From contig NZ_JAMGZJ010000073.1 of assembly GCF_025564085.1 (NCBI RefSeq), positions 124,001-188,000 on the forward strand: a stretch of 64,000 nt of DNA, read 5' to 3'. Source of the stretch: Silvania confinis (GTDB lineage: Bacteria; Pseudomonadota; Gammaproteobacteria; Enterobacterales; Enterobacteriaceae). The position numbers and the translations under genes are program-made. This document shows positions 27,245 through 38,323 of the stretch, in pieces; position 1 is the first letter of the stretch; every line of letters starts with the position of its first letter. The notes beneath the pieces are model-generated. The model was not told the DNA's origin. It searched no databases and was given only the letters and a program-made list of their open reading frames with translations.

Positions 27245-27487
27245 ATGGCACTGGTGAAAGCAAGTTTGAAATTATTTGGCGGGGATACAGTGGTGGTGCG
27301 TTGCTCAGAGCGTTGTCATATTCATCTGATGAACCACAAAGCGACGCGCAAAACGCAGGCGGATATTTTAAGCGTTCAGGACCGGGACAGCGCGTGGCTT
27401 ACGGTGCCGTATACCGGCACCTGGGAAGTGCTGATTGACAGCCACAGTCAATCGCTTGAGCATTCGATAAGCTTCGTCGCCGCGTAA
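27245..27487 (+). CDS. DUF1883-family small protein
   Basis: An 80-residue protein, MALVKASLKLFGGDTVVVRCSERCHIHLM, that I recognise as DUF1883-like: a short beta-rich protein of unknown function, sometimes fused to signalling domains. There is no signal peptide or membrane helix. The start has only a weak GGGG upstream. It is followed by an intrinsic terminator shared with chaC. It has no counterpart between ychN and chaC in E. coli. The family assignment is from memory of the sequence pattern. Confidence 0.65.
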   Translation: MALVKASLKLFGGDTVVVRCSERCHIHLMNHKATRKTQADILSVQDRDSAWLTVPYTGTWEVLIDSHSQSLEHSISFVAA

Positions 27488-27495
27488 TAAAACTG

Positions 27496-27529
27496 ACCCG
27501 GTGCGCCGCAAGGCCACCGGGTATTTTTT
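27496..27529 (+). terminator. Intrinsic terminator after the DUF1883 gene
   Basis: ACCCGGTG (27496-27503) pairs with CACCGGGT (27515-27522), followed by ATTTTTTC. It abuts the stop of chaC on the opposite strand and may end both transcripts. Confidence 0.8.
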
Positions 27530-28224
27530 CAGGCAAAGCCCGCACGCAGTTGAGTCTCGGGCAGGCTACTTTCCAGTAATGCCCGCACTTTCGACACCAG
27601 CTCATTCAGACAATCATCCTGCATGCCGAGGCGCGTCAATTCCTGATCGAGCGAGAACAGGTACTGCGCATTGGTGCCAAGTGGCCCGCTGGCGGCAGCG
27701 ATCAGCGGCGCTATTACCTGCGTGCGCGTATCGGCCTCAAACAGCGGATGGCGCGGATCCATTATAAAGACCAGCGCGTTGACGGTGCGTCCGTCGTCGA
27801 GATCCAGCTTGCACCAGCTCGGCATATAGCAGCCGGTGATCATTTCGCGCTTCCACAGCAGCGCCAGCTCCTCTTCCAGCGTCGCATCCGGCAGGCGATA
27901 GGCCACGCCGGTGGTGCGTCCGCCCTCTTTCAGTGCAAGCATCCGACCTGGCTGGCAGGCACTGCCGCGTCCGGCGGTCAGGCGCAAACAGAATGCGCGA
28001 TGCCAGCCCGGCAGCGACCCGGTGGCGGACTCTTGATAATCCAGCGCCGGGTTCCACATCAGCGAACCATAACCAAAGAGCCACACCGGGCCCGCATCCG
28101 GGCGGCACGCCAGCGTCGCAGCCAGCGATGCTGCACGCTGTTCTGCCGACCAGAGCAGCGACTCTTCAATATCACCAAAGGCCGTTTTACAGTCGGCCTT
28201 CATCAGAAAATCACGCGTAATCAT
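27529..28224 (-). CDS. chaC: Glutathione-specific gamma-glutamylcyclotransferase ChaC
   Basis: ChaC-family enzymes cleave glutathione to 5-oxoproline and Cys-Gly. The 231-residue protein has the substrate-binding FGYGSLMWNP loop and the family segments GWHRAFCL and GVAYRLPDATLEEELALLWKREM, where the catalytic Glu lies. Cytoplasmic. It is the last of chaB and chaC on this strand, with chaA divergent, as in E. coli; a role in cation stress is inferred from the neighbourhood. Confidence 0.93.
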   Translation of the reverse strand: MITRDFLMKADCKTAFGDIEESLLWSAEQRAASLAATLACRPDAGPVWLFGYGSLMWNPALDYQESATGSLPGWHRAFCLRLTAGRGSACQPGRMLALKEGGRTTGVAYRLPDATLEEELALLWKREMITGCYMPSWCKLDLDDGRTVNALVFIMDPRHPLFEADTRTQVIAPLIAAASGPLGTNAQYLFSLDQELTRLGMQDDCLNELVSKVRALLESSLPETQLRAGFA

Positions 28225-28417
28225 ATTGCACCTCTGCCACTGCCCGCTTCCTTACGATAACTTTTTATGAACCTTCCAGGTCTTTTTACTGCTCAATTAG
28301 AAAGCAGTTACAGTGACGATATGCAATAAATCGGCCGCATGCAACACAGGGGTAAAATAACCGCCTTAAATATCAAATTTCAGCCTGCTAACTATTCAAC
28401 GTGCGTTAATCAGCGGG

Positions 28418-28648
28418 CTATTTTTTCCTGTGCCATTTGTCGTCGTCCCCTTTTTCGTAATCGTGTTTCACTGCCGCCCAGGCCACGCGGTGCGCGGTCT
28501 CCTCACGGCTGGCATCGTCCCGCCGATCGTCTTTATCCTTATACTGTTCCCAGGCGCTGTTGAAGGATTCTTTGTAGATCTCCTGGGCATGCGCGGGCAA
28601 TACATGCTGGACACTGTCGGGTAAATCGCTTTTCGTTTTGTATGGCAT
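28418..28648 (-). CDS. chaB: ChaB family protein
   Basis: A 76-residue highly charged protein homologous to E. coli ChaB (MPYKTKSDLPDSVQHVLPAHAQEIYKESFNSAW). The core LP..v...LP..AQ.iy..afN.Aw is the ChaB domain, with a helical fold. It was suggested to regulate the ChaA cation antiporter, but no biochemical function is established. It lies between chaC and divergent chaA. Confidence 0.95.
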   Translation of the reverse strand: MPYKTKSDLPDSVQHVLPAHAQEIYKESFNSAWEQYKDKDDRRDDASREETAHRVAWAAVKHDYEKGDDDKWHRKK

Positions 28649-28917
28649 TGCAAACCCCTATTTTTAATCACTTGTTAAGTGTGGTACACGTTGCTGAGGG
28701 CTTCCAGCCTTAAGAACAAACTGATTTTCTCGTTTTATAATTCACTGTTATTAAGGATATATTTAATAAAAATGTCTTATTATGACGCACTCAATCATAA
28801 AAATTGCCAAACCGTAAATTCAGGTAAAAAATAAGCAGGAATTACCGCTATTCTGTTAATGTAACGTTCTGCTATTACTATCTATAATTACAAGCACCTG
28901 CAAACATGGAGAATCAC

Positions 28918-30012
28918 ATGACAACCACACATGAGACGGTGAAAACCCGTCATAAGGAGACGTCTCTCATCTTCCCGCTGCTGGCGCTGGCGGTGCTGTT
29001 CTTCTGGGGAAATAGCCAGACGCTGCCAGTGGTCATCGGCATTAACATCATTGCCCTTATCGGTATTTTGAGTAGCGCGTTTAGCGTTGTGCGCCATGCT
29101 GACGTGCTGGCCCACCGCCTCGGTGAACCCTACGGTTCCCTGATTTTAAGTCTTTCTGTCGTTATCCTCGAAGTGAGCCTTATTTCCGCCCTGATGGCGA
29201 CCGGCGACGCAGCGCCGACGCTGATGCGCGACACCCTCTATTCAATCATTATGATTGTCACCGGCGGTCTGGTTGGCTTCTCACTGCTGCTGGGCGGGCG
29301 CAAATTTGCCACCCAGTATGTGAATCTGTTCGGTATTAAACAGTATTTGATCGCCCTCTTCCCGCTGGCGATTATCGTGCTGGTGTTCCCGATGGCGCTG
29401 CCGGGGGCCAACTTTACGACCGGTCAGGCACTGCTGGTGGCGCTGATCTCCGCCGCGATGTACGGCGTGTTTTTACTGATTCAGACCAAAACCCACCAAA
29501 GCCTGTTCGTGTATGAGCATGAAGATGACGGCGACGACCCGCATCACGGCAAGCCGTCAGCGCACAGCAACCTGTGGCACTCGATTTGGCTGATCGTGCA
29601 TCTAATTGCGGTCATCGCCGTCACCAAAATGAACGCTAACCCGCTGGAAACGCTGCTGACGGAAATGAACGCGCCGGTGGCCTTTACCGGCTTCCTGGTG
29701 GCGCTGTTGATCCTCTCCCCGGAAGGACTGGGAGCGCTGCGGGCGGTGCTGAACAATCAGGTGCAGCGCGCAATGAATCTGTTCTTTGGTTCGGTGCTGG
29801 CGACGATCTCCCTCACCGTTCCGGTAGTGACGCTGATTGCGTTCATGACCGGCAACGAACTGGTGTTCAGCCTTGGGACACCGGAGATGATTGTGATGCT
29901 GGCCTCACTGGTGCTGTGCCAGATTTCGTTCTCTACCGGACGCACCAACGTGCTGAACGGTGCGGCACACATGGCGCTGTTTATCGCGTATCTGATGACG
30001 ATATTTGCCTAA
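28918..30012 (+). CDS. chaA: Sodium-potassium/proton antiporter ChaA
   Basis: Inner-membrane antiporter of the CaCA family (Ca2+, Na+ and K+ exchanged for H+), with about eleven helices. The two alpha-repeat motifs are visible (GEPYGSLILSLSVVILEVSLISALM and SPEGLGALRAVLNNQVQRAMNLFFGS), and so is an acidic loop (EHEDDGDDPHHG). I choose the ATG at 28918 (364 residues), because GGAG is positioned six bases before it; an upstream ATG at 28906 is in frame. The 257-base AT-rich gap before it shows no clear element. Confidence 0.95.
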   Translation: MTTTHETVKTRHKETSLIFPLLALAVLFFWGNSQTLPVVIGINIIALIGILSSAFSVVRHADVLAHRLGEPYGSLILSLSVVILEVSLISALMATGDAAPTLMRDTLYSIIMIVTGGLVGFSLLLGGRKFATQYVNLFGIKQYLIALFPLAIIVLVFPMALPGANFTTGQALLVALISAAMYGVFLLIQTKTHQSLFVYEHEDDGDDPHHGKPSAHSNLWHSIWLIVHLIAVIAVTKMNANPLETLLTEMNAPVAFTGFLVALLILSPEGLGALRAVLNNQVQRAMNLFFGSVLATISLTVPVVTLIAFMTGNELVFSLGTPEMIVMLASLVLCQISFSTGRTNVLNGAAHMALFIAYLMTIFA

Positions 30013-30017
30013 TCGGG

Positions 30018-30087
30018 TGCCCGGCGGCGCTGCGCTTGCACGGGCCTACGGGTTTTGTAGGTCGGGTAAGCGCAGCGCCACCCGGCA
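30018..30087. repeat. REP/BIME-like paired palindrome
   Basis: Two inverted arms, TGCCCGGCGGCGCTGCGC... and ...GCGCAGCGCCACCCGGCA, flank a central GTAGGTCGGG. The left arm (about 33 bases) is almost identical to the one at 63137. It is between chaA and kdsA. Confidence 0.8.
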
Positions 30088-30096
30088 ATTTAAGGC

Positions 30097-30126
30097 AAAA
30101 AAAAACCCGCCGAGGCGGGTTTTTTC
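30097..30126. terminator. Bidirectional terminator between chaA and kdsA
   Basis: A9-CCCGCC-GAG-GGCGGG-T6 hairpin with A and T tracts on both sides. It suits termination of both convergent genes. Confidence 0.88.
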
Positions 30127-30137
30127 ATTTATGTCGA

Positions 30138-31001
<864 letters not shown>

Positions 31002-31028
31002 TTATTCAGGAGTGAATCGGAATGATGA

Positions 31029-31838
31029 TTAATGCAACGTAATCTGTTTATGCGCGATCGAGTTAATCTGCGCGCGAATCATTTCGCTGATCGGATCTTC
31101 CGGACACTGCTCAACGAAATAATTCAAATCTGTCAGCGCGACATGATCGCACTCAAGCTGGACGTAGATCAGACCGCGGTCGCGGATTTCGTACGGATCT
31201 TCCGGGTTAAACTGCAGCAGCACCTCGCTGGCGCGTAACGCCAGTTCCATCTGCCGCTCTTCCATCAGCGCAGATTTTAAGGTGTCCAGCAGCTTACGCA
31301 CCACTTCGGCGTTGTCCGCTTCGTCCAGATCTTCATTGAACAGTTCGGCCACCGGGCTGATATTGCCCTTCAGCCAGACGTCCAGGGTGTGTTCATCGAG
31401 GGTATCGCCGTTGAACGGGTTAATTAACCACATCTCACCGTCGAGCCACTCGGCGCGCAGCAGCATCTGGGTCGGGAAGATGACCGGCACCAGCGGGATA
31501 TCCAGACGGTGCGCCACCCACAGCAAAATCGCCCCCAGCGCCACCGCGCTGCCCTGGCGATGTTCCAGTACCTGATCCAGCCACAGCGCATCGGAAAGAC
31601 GATACACGCCGCGCTTATCGCTAAAGCCCCATTCGCCGTAGAACAGCTCAATCAGCTTTTCCAGCTGCCAGTCCTGCGGACGCGCCTGATTAATCTCTTC
31701 ACGCGCCAGACTCACCAGCTTCTCCAGCTCGTCGTAGACGTTCTGCGAGACAAAATCATCGCGGATCATCTCCGAGACCTGGATCATGCCATCGCACAGC
31801 GGCACTTTATTAAATTCGTAATCGGCCAAAGACTTCAT
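31029..31838 (-). CDS. sirB1: SirB1 family protein (transglutaminase-like/TPR)
   Basis: Homologue of E. coli SirB1 (YchA), 269 residues. It has an N-terminal transglutaminase-like fold region (SDKRGVYRLSDALWLDQVLEHRQGSAVALGAILLWVAHRLDIPLVPVIFPTQMLLRAEW) and a C-terminal TPR-like part (LQFNPEDPYEIRDRGLIYVQL). Precise role unknown; the name comes from effects on Salmonella invasion regulators. It is in the operon between sirB2 (three bases away) and kdsA. Confidence 0.93.
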   Translation of the reverse strand: MKSLADYEFNKVPLCDGMIQVSEMIRDDFVSQNVYDELEKLVSLAREEINQARPQDWQLEKLIELFYGEWGFSDKRGVYRLSDALWLDQVLEHRQGSAVALGAILLWVAHRLDIPLVPVIFPTQMLLRAEWLDGEMWLINPFNGDTLDEHTLDVWLKGNISPVAELFNEDLDEADNAEVVRKLLDTLKSALMEERQMELALRASEVLLQFNPEDPYEIRDRGLIYVQLECDHVALTDLNYFVEQCPEDPISEMIRAQINSIAHKQITLH

Positions 31839-31841
31839 GAC

Positions 31842-32234
31842 TTACCCCAGTAACGGTATTCTTGTGGTGGCGAGTTTAATGATGATGTACAGCACCACCA
31901 GCCCCAGCAGAAAAGCGATAAAGCCCACCTGCTGGCTGCGCGGACGATGACGCCCTAGCGCAATAAAACCCAAAACGATGTAGATGATAACGCCAAACAG
32001 CTTTTCAGTCAGCCATGCGCCATCATCGGTAAACGGCAGATAACCGGTCATCCACATCAACCCGGCGCCCGAGAGAAACAGCACGGTATCGATACAGTGC
32101 GGCGCGATCCGCACCCAGCGGGCATTGATAAGCTGATTATCGCTGTAACGCCACCAGTAGCGCAGCGCAAAAAAACTGACCGTCAGCGCGACGGCAGCAA
32201 TATGCACAGCGATCAGCAGCGAAAATCCGTTCAT
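31842..32234 (-). CDS. sirB2: SirB2 family membrane protein
   Basis: A 130-residue inner-membrane protein with four hydrophobic segments, homologous to E. coli SirB2 (YchQ). I start at the ATG at 32234, which overlaps the prmC stop by ATGA; a GTG two codons upstream also is in frame. Contains the family RYWWRYSDNQLINARWVRIAPHCIDTVL stretch. Function unknown. Confidence 0.92.
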   Translation of the reverse strand: MNGFSLLIAVHIAAVALTVSFFALRYWWRYSDNQLINARWVRIAPHCIDTVLFLSGAGLMWMTGYLPFTDDGAWLTEKLFGVIIYIVLGFIALGRHRPRSQQVGFIAFLLGLVVLYIIIKLATTRIPLLG

Positions 32235-33061
32235 GCCCACATGCCTACGGTAAGACGTTCATTGCCGCCATAATCGCGGCAGGTTTCCACCTGCTGATAG
32301 CCCGCCTGCTGGAACAGCGCACGCACCGCCTCACCCTGGGTCCAGCCGTGCTCCAGCAGCAGCCAGCCGCCGCGCACCAGATGTTGGCGGGCCTCAGTAA
32401 TAATATGGCTCAGATCCGCCAACCCCTGCCCGGCGGCAACCAGCGCACTGCGTGGTTCGAAGCGCACATCGCCCTCGCCCAGATGAGGATCGGCTTCGTC
32501 GATATAGGGTGGATTGCTGACGATCGTCTCAAACTGCCGGTCGGCTAGCGCCGAAAACCAGCTGCTGTGGATAACCGTAACGTTGGGCAGTGCCAGACGA
32601 TCGGCGTTGCGTTGCGCCAGCGCCACCGCGTCGGGCATTACGTCAACCGCCGTGACCTGACAGTCCGGGCGTTCACTGGCCAGCGCCAGGGCGATCGCCC
32701 CGGTGCCAGTGCCTAAATCCAGAATGCGCGCGGGCGACGCGGGCAACCGTGCCAGCGCCTGCTCCACCAGACATTCGGTATCCGGGCGCGGGATCAGCGT
32801 CGCCGCCGAAACGTACAGCGGCAGCGACCAGAACTCACGCTCGCCCACCAGATGCGCCACCGGCTCACCGGTTTTGCGCCGGGCCAGCAGCGTAGCCAGC
32901 TGCGTTTCTTCGTCACTGCTCAGCACGGTCTCACCAAAGGCGAGAATATAGGTCCGCGCCCTGCCGGTGACGTGCCCCAGCAGGATCTCCGCGTCGCGAC
33001 GCGGACTGTCGCTGGCGCTGAGTTCGCTGACCGCGTGACGTAGCCAGTGCTGAAAATCCAT
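32231..33061 (-). CDS. prmC: Release factor glutamine methyltransferase PrmC (HemK)
   Basis: SAM-dependent N5-glutamine methyltransferase that modifies the GGQ glutamine of release factors RF1 and RF2. The 276-residue protein has an N-terminal helical substrate domain, the SAM motif LDLGTGTGAIALALA and the catalytic NPPYIDE. Its ATG overlaps the prfA stop by one base (TAATG), coupling the modifier to its substrate. Confidence 0.98.
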   Translation of the reverse strand: MDFQHWLRHAVSELSASDSPRRDAEILLGHVTGRARTYILAFGETVLSSDEETQLATLLARRKTGEPVAHLVGEREFWSLPLYVSAATLIPRPDTECLVEQALARLPASPARILDLGTGTGAIALALASERPDCQVTAVDVMPDAVALAQRNADRLALPNVTVIHSSWFSALADRQFETIVSNPPYIDEADPHLGEGDVRFEPRSALVAAGQGLADLSHIITEARQHLVRGGWLLLEHGWTQGEAVRALFQQAGYQQVETCRDYGGNERLTVGMWA

Positions 33062-34143
33062 TAGTCCTGCTCTGCCAGCGCCGCCAGCTGATCGGCCTGG
33101 TACTCTTGCACAATCGGCTCGATCAATGAATCCAGCTTGCCTTCCATCGTCTCATCCAGACGGTACAGCGTCAGGTTGATGCGGTGGTCGGTGACGCGCC
33201 CCTGCGGGAAGTTATAGGTGCGGTTGCGGTCGCTGCGATCGCCGCTGCCCAGCAGGTTGCGACGGGTTGACGCTTCAGCCTGCTGGCGTTTGGCAATTTC
33301 AGCCGCGCGAATACGCGCACCCAGCACCGACAGCGCTTTGGCTTTGTTTTTGTGCTGGGAACGTTCGTCCTGACACTCCACCACAATGCCAGTTGGCAGG
33401 TGGGTAATACGGATCGCGGAGTCGGTGGTGTTAACGTGCTGACCGCCAGCCCCGGACGAACGGAATGTATCGATACGCAGCTCGGACGGGTTGATGTCCG
33501 GCAGCTCGGCTTCTGGCAGCTCGGGCATGACCGCCACGGTGCAGGCGGAGGTGTGGATACGCCCCTGCGATTCGGTGGCCGGGACGCGCTGAACGCGATG
33601 ACCGCCAGACTCAAACTTCAGACGGCCATACACGCCGTCGCCGCTGATCTTGGCGATCACTTCTTTATAGCCGCCGTGCTCGCCTTCGTTGGCGCTGATG
33701 ATCTCTACGCGCCAGCGGCGAGATTCTGCATAGCGGCTGTACATGCGGAACAGATCCCCGGCAAACAGCGCCGCTTCATCCCCACCGGTCCCGGCGCGGA
33801 TTTCGACAAAGGCGTTGCGTTCATCATCCGGATCTTTTGGCAGCAGCAGCACCTGCAGCTGTTGCTCCATCTCTTCCGCGCGGGCTTTGGCGTCCTGCAA
33901 CTCTTCCTGCGCCATTTCGCGCATTTCCGGGTCGTCGAGCATCATCTGCGCGGTTTCGATATCTTCCTGAACCTGACGCCACTCGGTAAAGCAGCGTGAA
34001 ACATCACTTAATTGTGCATACTCGCGCGACAACGCGCGAAAACGGTCCTGGTCAGCAATAGTCGCGGCATCGCCGAGCAGCGCCTGAACTTCTTCATGGC
34101 GCTCGTGCAGCGCTTCCAGTTTGGCGACGATAGAGGGCTTCAT
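33061..34143 (-). CDS. prfA: Peptide chain release factor 1
   Basis: RF1 recognises UAA and UAG stop codons and triggers peptide release. It has 360 residues with the codon-recognition PAT tripeptide ([10 protein letters not shown]) and the GGQ loop ([15 protein letters not shown]). It sits 43 bases after hemA and overlaps prmC. Confidence 0.99.
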   Translation of the reverse strand: MKPSIVAKLEALHERHEEVQALLGDAATIADQDRFRALSREYAQLSDVSRCFTEWRQVQEDIETAQMMLDDPEMREMAQEELQDAKARAEEMEQQLQVLLLPKDPDDERNAFVEIRAGTGGDEAALFAGDLFRMYSRYAESRRWRVEIISANEGEHGGYKEVIAKISGDGVYGRLKFESGGHRVQRVPATESQGRIHTSACTVAVMPELPEAELPDINPSELRIDTFRSSGAGGQHVNTTDSAIRITHLPTGIVVECQDERSQHKNKAKALSVLGARIRAAEIAKRQQAEASTRRNLLGSGDRSDRNRTYNFPQGRVTDHRINLTLYRLDETMEGKLDSLIEPIVQEYQADQLAALAEQD

Positions 34144-34186
34144 AGGCGTAGGGGCACCTTGTAATAAAAATTATGGGTATAGTGCG

Positions 34187-35443
34187 CTATTCCAGCCCGA
34201 GGCTGTCGCGCAGAATGGTCAGGCGTTCGTCGTCCCCGTCACGGGCGGCCTGTTGAAGTGATTTGGTTGGGGCATGGATCAGGCGATTGGTCAGTTTCCA
34301 TGCCAGTTCCTGCATGATGACCTGCGGGTCGCCGCCCTGTTCCAGGGAAGCCAGCGCTTTGGCAGTCAGTTCATTACGCACCTGTTCCGCCTGACCGCGG
34401 TATTCACGAATGGTCTCGCTGACGCTTTGCGCGCGCAGCCAGGCCATAAATTCGCTGGTTTCCTGCTCGACGATCGTCTCCGCCTGCACCGCTGCTGCTT
34501 TACGCTGGGCAAGGTTGTGCGAAATGATGCTTTGCAGATCGTCCACGCTGTACAGATAGGCGTTCGCCAGCTTGCCCACCTCCGGCTCGACATCGCGCGG
34601 AACGGCGATATCCACCAACAGCATCGGCTGATTGCGGCGCGATTTAAGGGCGCGCTCAACCATGCCTTTGCCGATGATCGGCAGCGGGCTGGCGGTAGAG
34701 CTGATAATGATATCGGCCTCTTTCAGGCGCGCGTCGATGTCGCTCAGGGCGATCACTTCTGCACCGACTTCGTCTGCCAACGCCTGAGCGCGCTCGCGGG
34801 TTCGGTTGGCGATAATCATTTTTTTAACTTTGTGCTCGCGAAGATGACGGGCGACCAGCTCGATGGTTTCACCCGCGCCGACCAGCAGCACCGAAACCGT
34901 CGATAAGGATTCAAAGATTTGTCGCGCCAGAGTACAGGCCGCGAACGCAACCGAAACCGCACTGGCACCAATGTCGGTTTCGGTTCGCACACGCTTGGCA
35001 ACAGAGAAAGATTTCTGGAACATACGTTCCAGCTCGCTGGCCTTAAGATGGCCTTTTTGCGAATCGGCAAAGGCTTTTTTGACCTGACCGAGGATCTGCG
35101 GCTCGCCCAGCACCAGCGAATCCAGACCGCTGGCGACGCGCATCAAATGGCTAACGGCGTCGTTATCCTGATGCCAGTAAAGGCTGTTGCGCAGCTCGTC
35201 TTCGTTCAGCTTATGGTATTCGCATAACCAGCGGATCAGCGCCTCTTGCAGATTGTCCTGCTCGGCCACGCTGAGGTACAGCTCAGTACGGTTACACGTC
35301 GACAGCACCACGCCACCCTGCACCATTGGCTGGGAAAGGAGACTTTCCAGCGCCTGGTCGAGCGTATCCGGCGAAAACGTTACGCGTTCTCGCAGTGAAA
35401 CCGGGGCTGTTTTGTGGTTAATACCGAGTGCTAAAAGGGTCAT
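34187..35443 (-). CDS. hemA: Glutamyl-tRNA reductase
   Basis: First committed step of tetrapyrrole synthesis: Glu-tRNA is reduced by NADPH to glutamate-1-semialdehyde. The ATG at 35443 gives 418 residues, the E. coli length; the frame extends 16 codons upstream without homology. The catalytic Cys is in [12 protein letters not shown], the NADPH-binding motif is [14 protein letters not shown], and a C-terminal dimerisation helix is present. The N-terminal [11 protein letters not shown] is the region through which the enzyme is degraded when heme is abundant. Divergent from lolB. Confidence 0.98.
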   Translation of the reverse strand: MTLLALGINHKTAPVSLRERVTFSPDTLDQALESLLSQPMVQGGVVLSTCNRTELYLSVAEQDNLQEALIRWLCEYHKLNEDELRNSLYWHQDNDAVSHLMRVASGLDSLVLGEPQILGQVKKAFADSQKGHLKASELERMFQKSFSVAKRVRTETDIGASAVSVAFAACTLARQIFESLSTVSVLLVGAGETIELVARHLREHKVKKMIIANRTRERAQALADEVGAEVIALSDIDARLKEADIIISSTASPLPIIGKGMVERALKSRRNQPMLLVDIAVPRDVEPEVGKLANAYLYSVDDLQSIISHNLAQRKAAAVQAETIVEQETSEFMAWLRAQSVSETIREYRGQAEQVRNELTAKALASLEQGGDPQVIMQELAWKLTNRLIHAPTKSLQQAARDGDDERLTILRDSLGLE

Positions 35444-35653
35444 ATGAGCGGGAGTAGTACCAGCGTTAATAAGGTTAGCAGGCCGCATCATACAGGATGC
35501 GCGAGATCAATAAAAGAGACTGCCCCCTTTCGGAGTAATAGGTGTTCCGCGCTAATTTCATGATTTAAGACAATATGAGCGTAGACGCTGCCATAAGCGG
35601 GCGCTAGCATTAAGGGATATAACTGCCACGTATCTCAAGGATTTGTCATCATT

Positions 35654-36265
35654 ATGACCAGACTGATTCGCCTGCTGCCCCTGGCCGCGCTGGTGCTGAC
35701 CGCATGTTCCATCACCCCGCCGAAAGGCCCGGGCAAAAGCCCAGACTCGCCACAGTGGCGCCAGCATCAACAGGACGTGCGCGCGTTAAGCCAGTATCAG
35801 ACGCGCGGCGCCTTTGCTTATCTGTCCGACCAGCAGAAAGTGTATGCGCGCTTCTTCTGGCAACAAACCGGCCAGGATCGCTATCGCCTGCTGTTGCTGA
35901 ATCCGCTTGGCAGCACGGAAATGGAGCTGATTGCCCAGCCGGGCTCTGCGCAAATCACCGATAATAAAGGCCAGAAATACACCGGTACCGATGCCGAAGA
36001 GATGATTGGTAAGCTGACCGGGATGCCGATTCCGATTACCAGCCTGCGCCAGTGGATCCTTGGCCTGCCGGGTGAGGCCACCGATTATAAACTCGACGAC
36101 CAGTATCGCCTGAGCGAAGTGAACTACAGCCAGAACGGCAAAAACTGGAAAGTGGTGTACGGCGGCTACGACAGCAACAGCAAACCGGCCCTGCCGTCGA
36201 GCCTGGAACTGACCGAGGGTAGCGAGCGTATTAAGCTCAAAATGGATAACTGGATTGTCAAATGA
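35654..36265 (+). CDS. lolB: Outer-membrane lipoprotein receptor LolB
   Basis: LolB takes lipoproteins from periplasmic LolA and inserts them into the outer membrane. The 203-residue precursor has a lipoprotein signal with lipobox LTAC|S (residues 15-18), then the conserved [18 protein letters not shown]...YQTRGAFAY and WILGLPG segments. E. coli LolB is four residues longer at the N terminus. Its TGA overlaps the ispE ATG. Confidence 0.97.
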   Translation: MTRLIRLLPLAALVLTACSITPPKGPGKSPDSPQWRQHQQDVRALSQYQTRGAFAYLSDQQKVYARFFWQQTGQDRYRLLLLNPLGSTEMELIAQPGSAQITDNKGQKYTGTDAEEMIGKLTGMPIPITSLRQWILGLPGEATDYKLDDQYRLSEVNYSQNGKNWKVVYGGYDSNSKPALPSSLELTEGSERIKLKMDNWIVK

Positions 36266-37131
36266 TGAGCCACTGGCCTTCACCGGCAAAGCTGAACCTG
36301 TTTTTGTACATTACTGGCCAGCGCGCTGACGGGTATCACACCCTGCAGACGCTGTTTCAGTTTATCGACTTCGGCGACACGATTTCGATTGAGCCGCGCG
36401 AGGACGGACAGGTTCGGTTGTTGACGCCGGTGGCAGGCGTACCGGATGAAGAGAATCTGATCGTGCGCGCTGCGCGCTTGCTGATGGCCTCTGCGGCGCA
36501 GTCTAGTCGTTTACCTGCCGGCAGCGGCGCGGATATCTGCGTCGAGAAACGCCTGCCGATGGGCGGCGGGCTGGGCGGCGGGTCATCTAACGCCGCCACG
36601 GTGCTGGTGGTGCTCAATCACCTGTGGGGCTGTGGACTGTCGGTTGATGAACTGGCGGCGCTGGGGTTAAGCCTCGGAGCCGACGTACCGGTATTTGTGC
36701 GCGGGCATGCCGCCTTTGCCGAAGGGGTGGGCGAAATCCTGACCCCGGTCGATCCAGCAGAAAAATGGTATCTGGTAGCCCACCCTGGCGTCAGCATTCC
36801 AACGCCGGTTATCTTTAAGGATCCGGACCTTCCGCGTAACACCCCGGTTCGGTCAATAGAAACGTTATTAAATTGTGAATTTGGCAACGATTGTGAGGTT
36901 ATCGCAAGAAAACGTTTTCGCGAGGTTGATGTCGCGCTTTCCTGGCTGTTAGAATACGCGCCGTCGCGCCTGACTGGCACAGGGGCCTGTGTCTTTGCTG
37001 AATTTGACACGGAATCTGCTGCACGTCAGGTGCTCGAGCTGGCTCCAGAGTGGCTGCATGGTTTTGTAGCGCGTGGTATGAACACCTCCCCGCTACAGCA
37101 GACCATTCTGGCGCAATCTGAGTTTCGGTGA
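36262..37131 (+). CDS. ispE: 4-diphosphocytidyl-2-C-methyl-D-erythritol kinase
   Basis: GHMP kinase of the MEP isoprenoid pathway, phosphorylating the 2-hydroxyl of CDP-methylerythritol. It has 289 residues, a few more than E. coli at the C terminus. The start contains [23 protein letters not shown] and the ATP loop is [15 protein letters not shown]. It overlaps lolB by four bases; a second ATG is the next codon. prs follows. Confidence 0.97.
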   Translation: MMSHWPSPAKLNLFLYITGQRADGYHTLQTLFQFIDFGDTISIEPREDGQVRLLTPVAGVPDEENLIVRAARLLMASAAQSSRLPAGSGADICVEKRLPMGGGLGGGSSNAATVLVVLNHLWGCGLSVDELAALGLSLGADVPVFVRGHAAFAEGVGEILTPVDPAEKWYLVAHPGVSIPTPVIFKDPDLPRNTPVRSIETLLNCEFGNDCEVIARKRFREVDVALSWLLEYAPSRLTGTGACVFAEFDTESAARQVLELAPEWLHGFVARGMNTSPLQQTILAQSEFR

Positions 37132-37171
37132 CAACGTCACCCTGTTCCAGACGTTGCATCGCGCTCTTTAA

Positions 37172-38203
<1,032 letters not shown>

Positions 38204-38216
38204 TCGGACGCAGTCT

Positions 38217-38242
38217 AAAAACCCGCTACGGCGGGTTTTTTT
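38217..38242 (+). terminator. prs intrinsic terminator
   Basis: AAAAACCCGC-TACG-GCGGGTTTTTTT hairpin, 14 bases after the prs stop codon. Confidence 0.88.
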
Positions 38243-38323
38243 GTCTGTAGCTTTTATTTGTATGACCAATGCCTCCTTCACCTGCCATTGACATGACAGA
38301 TGATGCGCCCAGGGATGATAATT

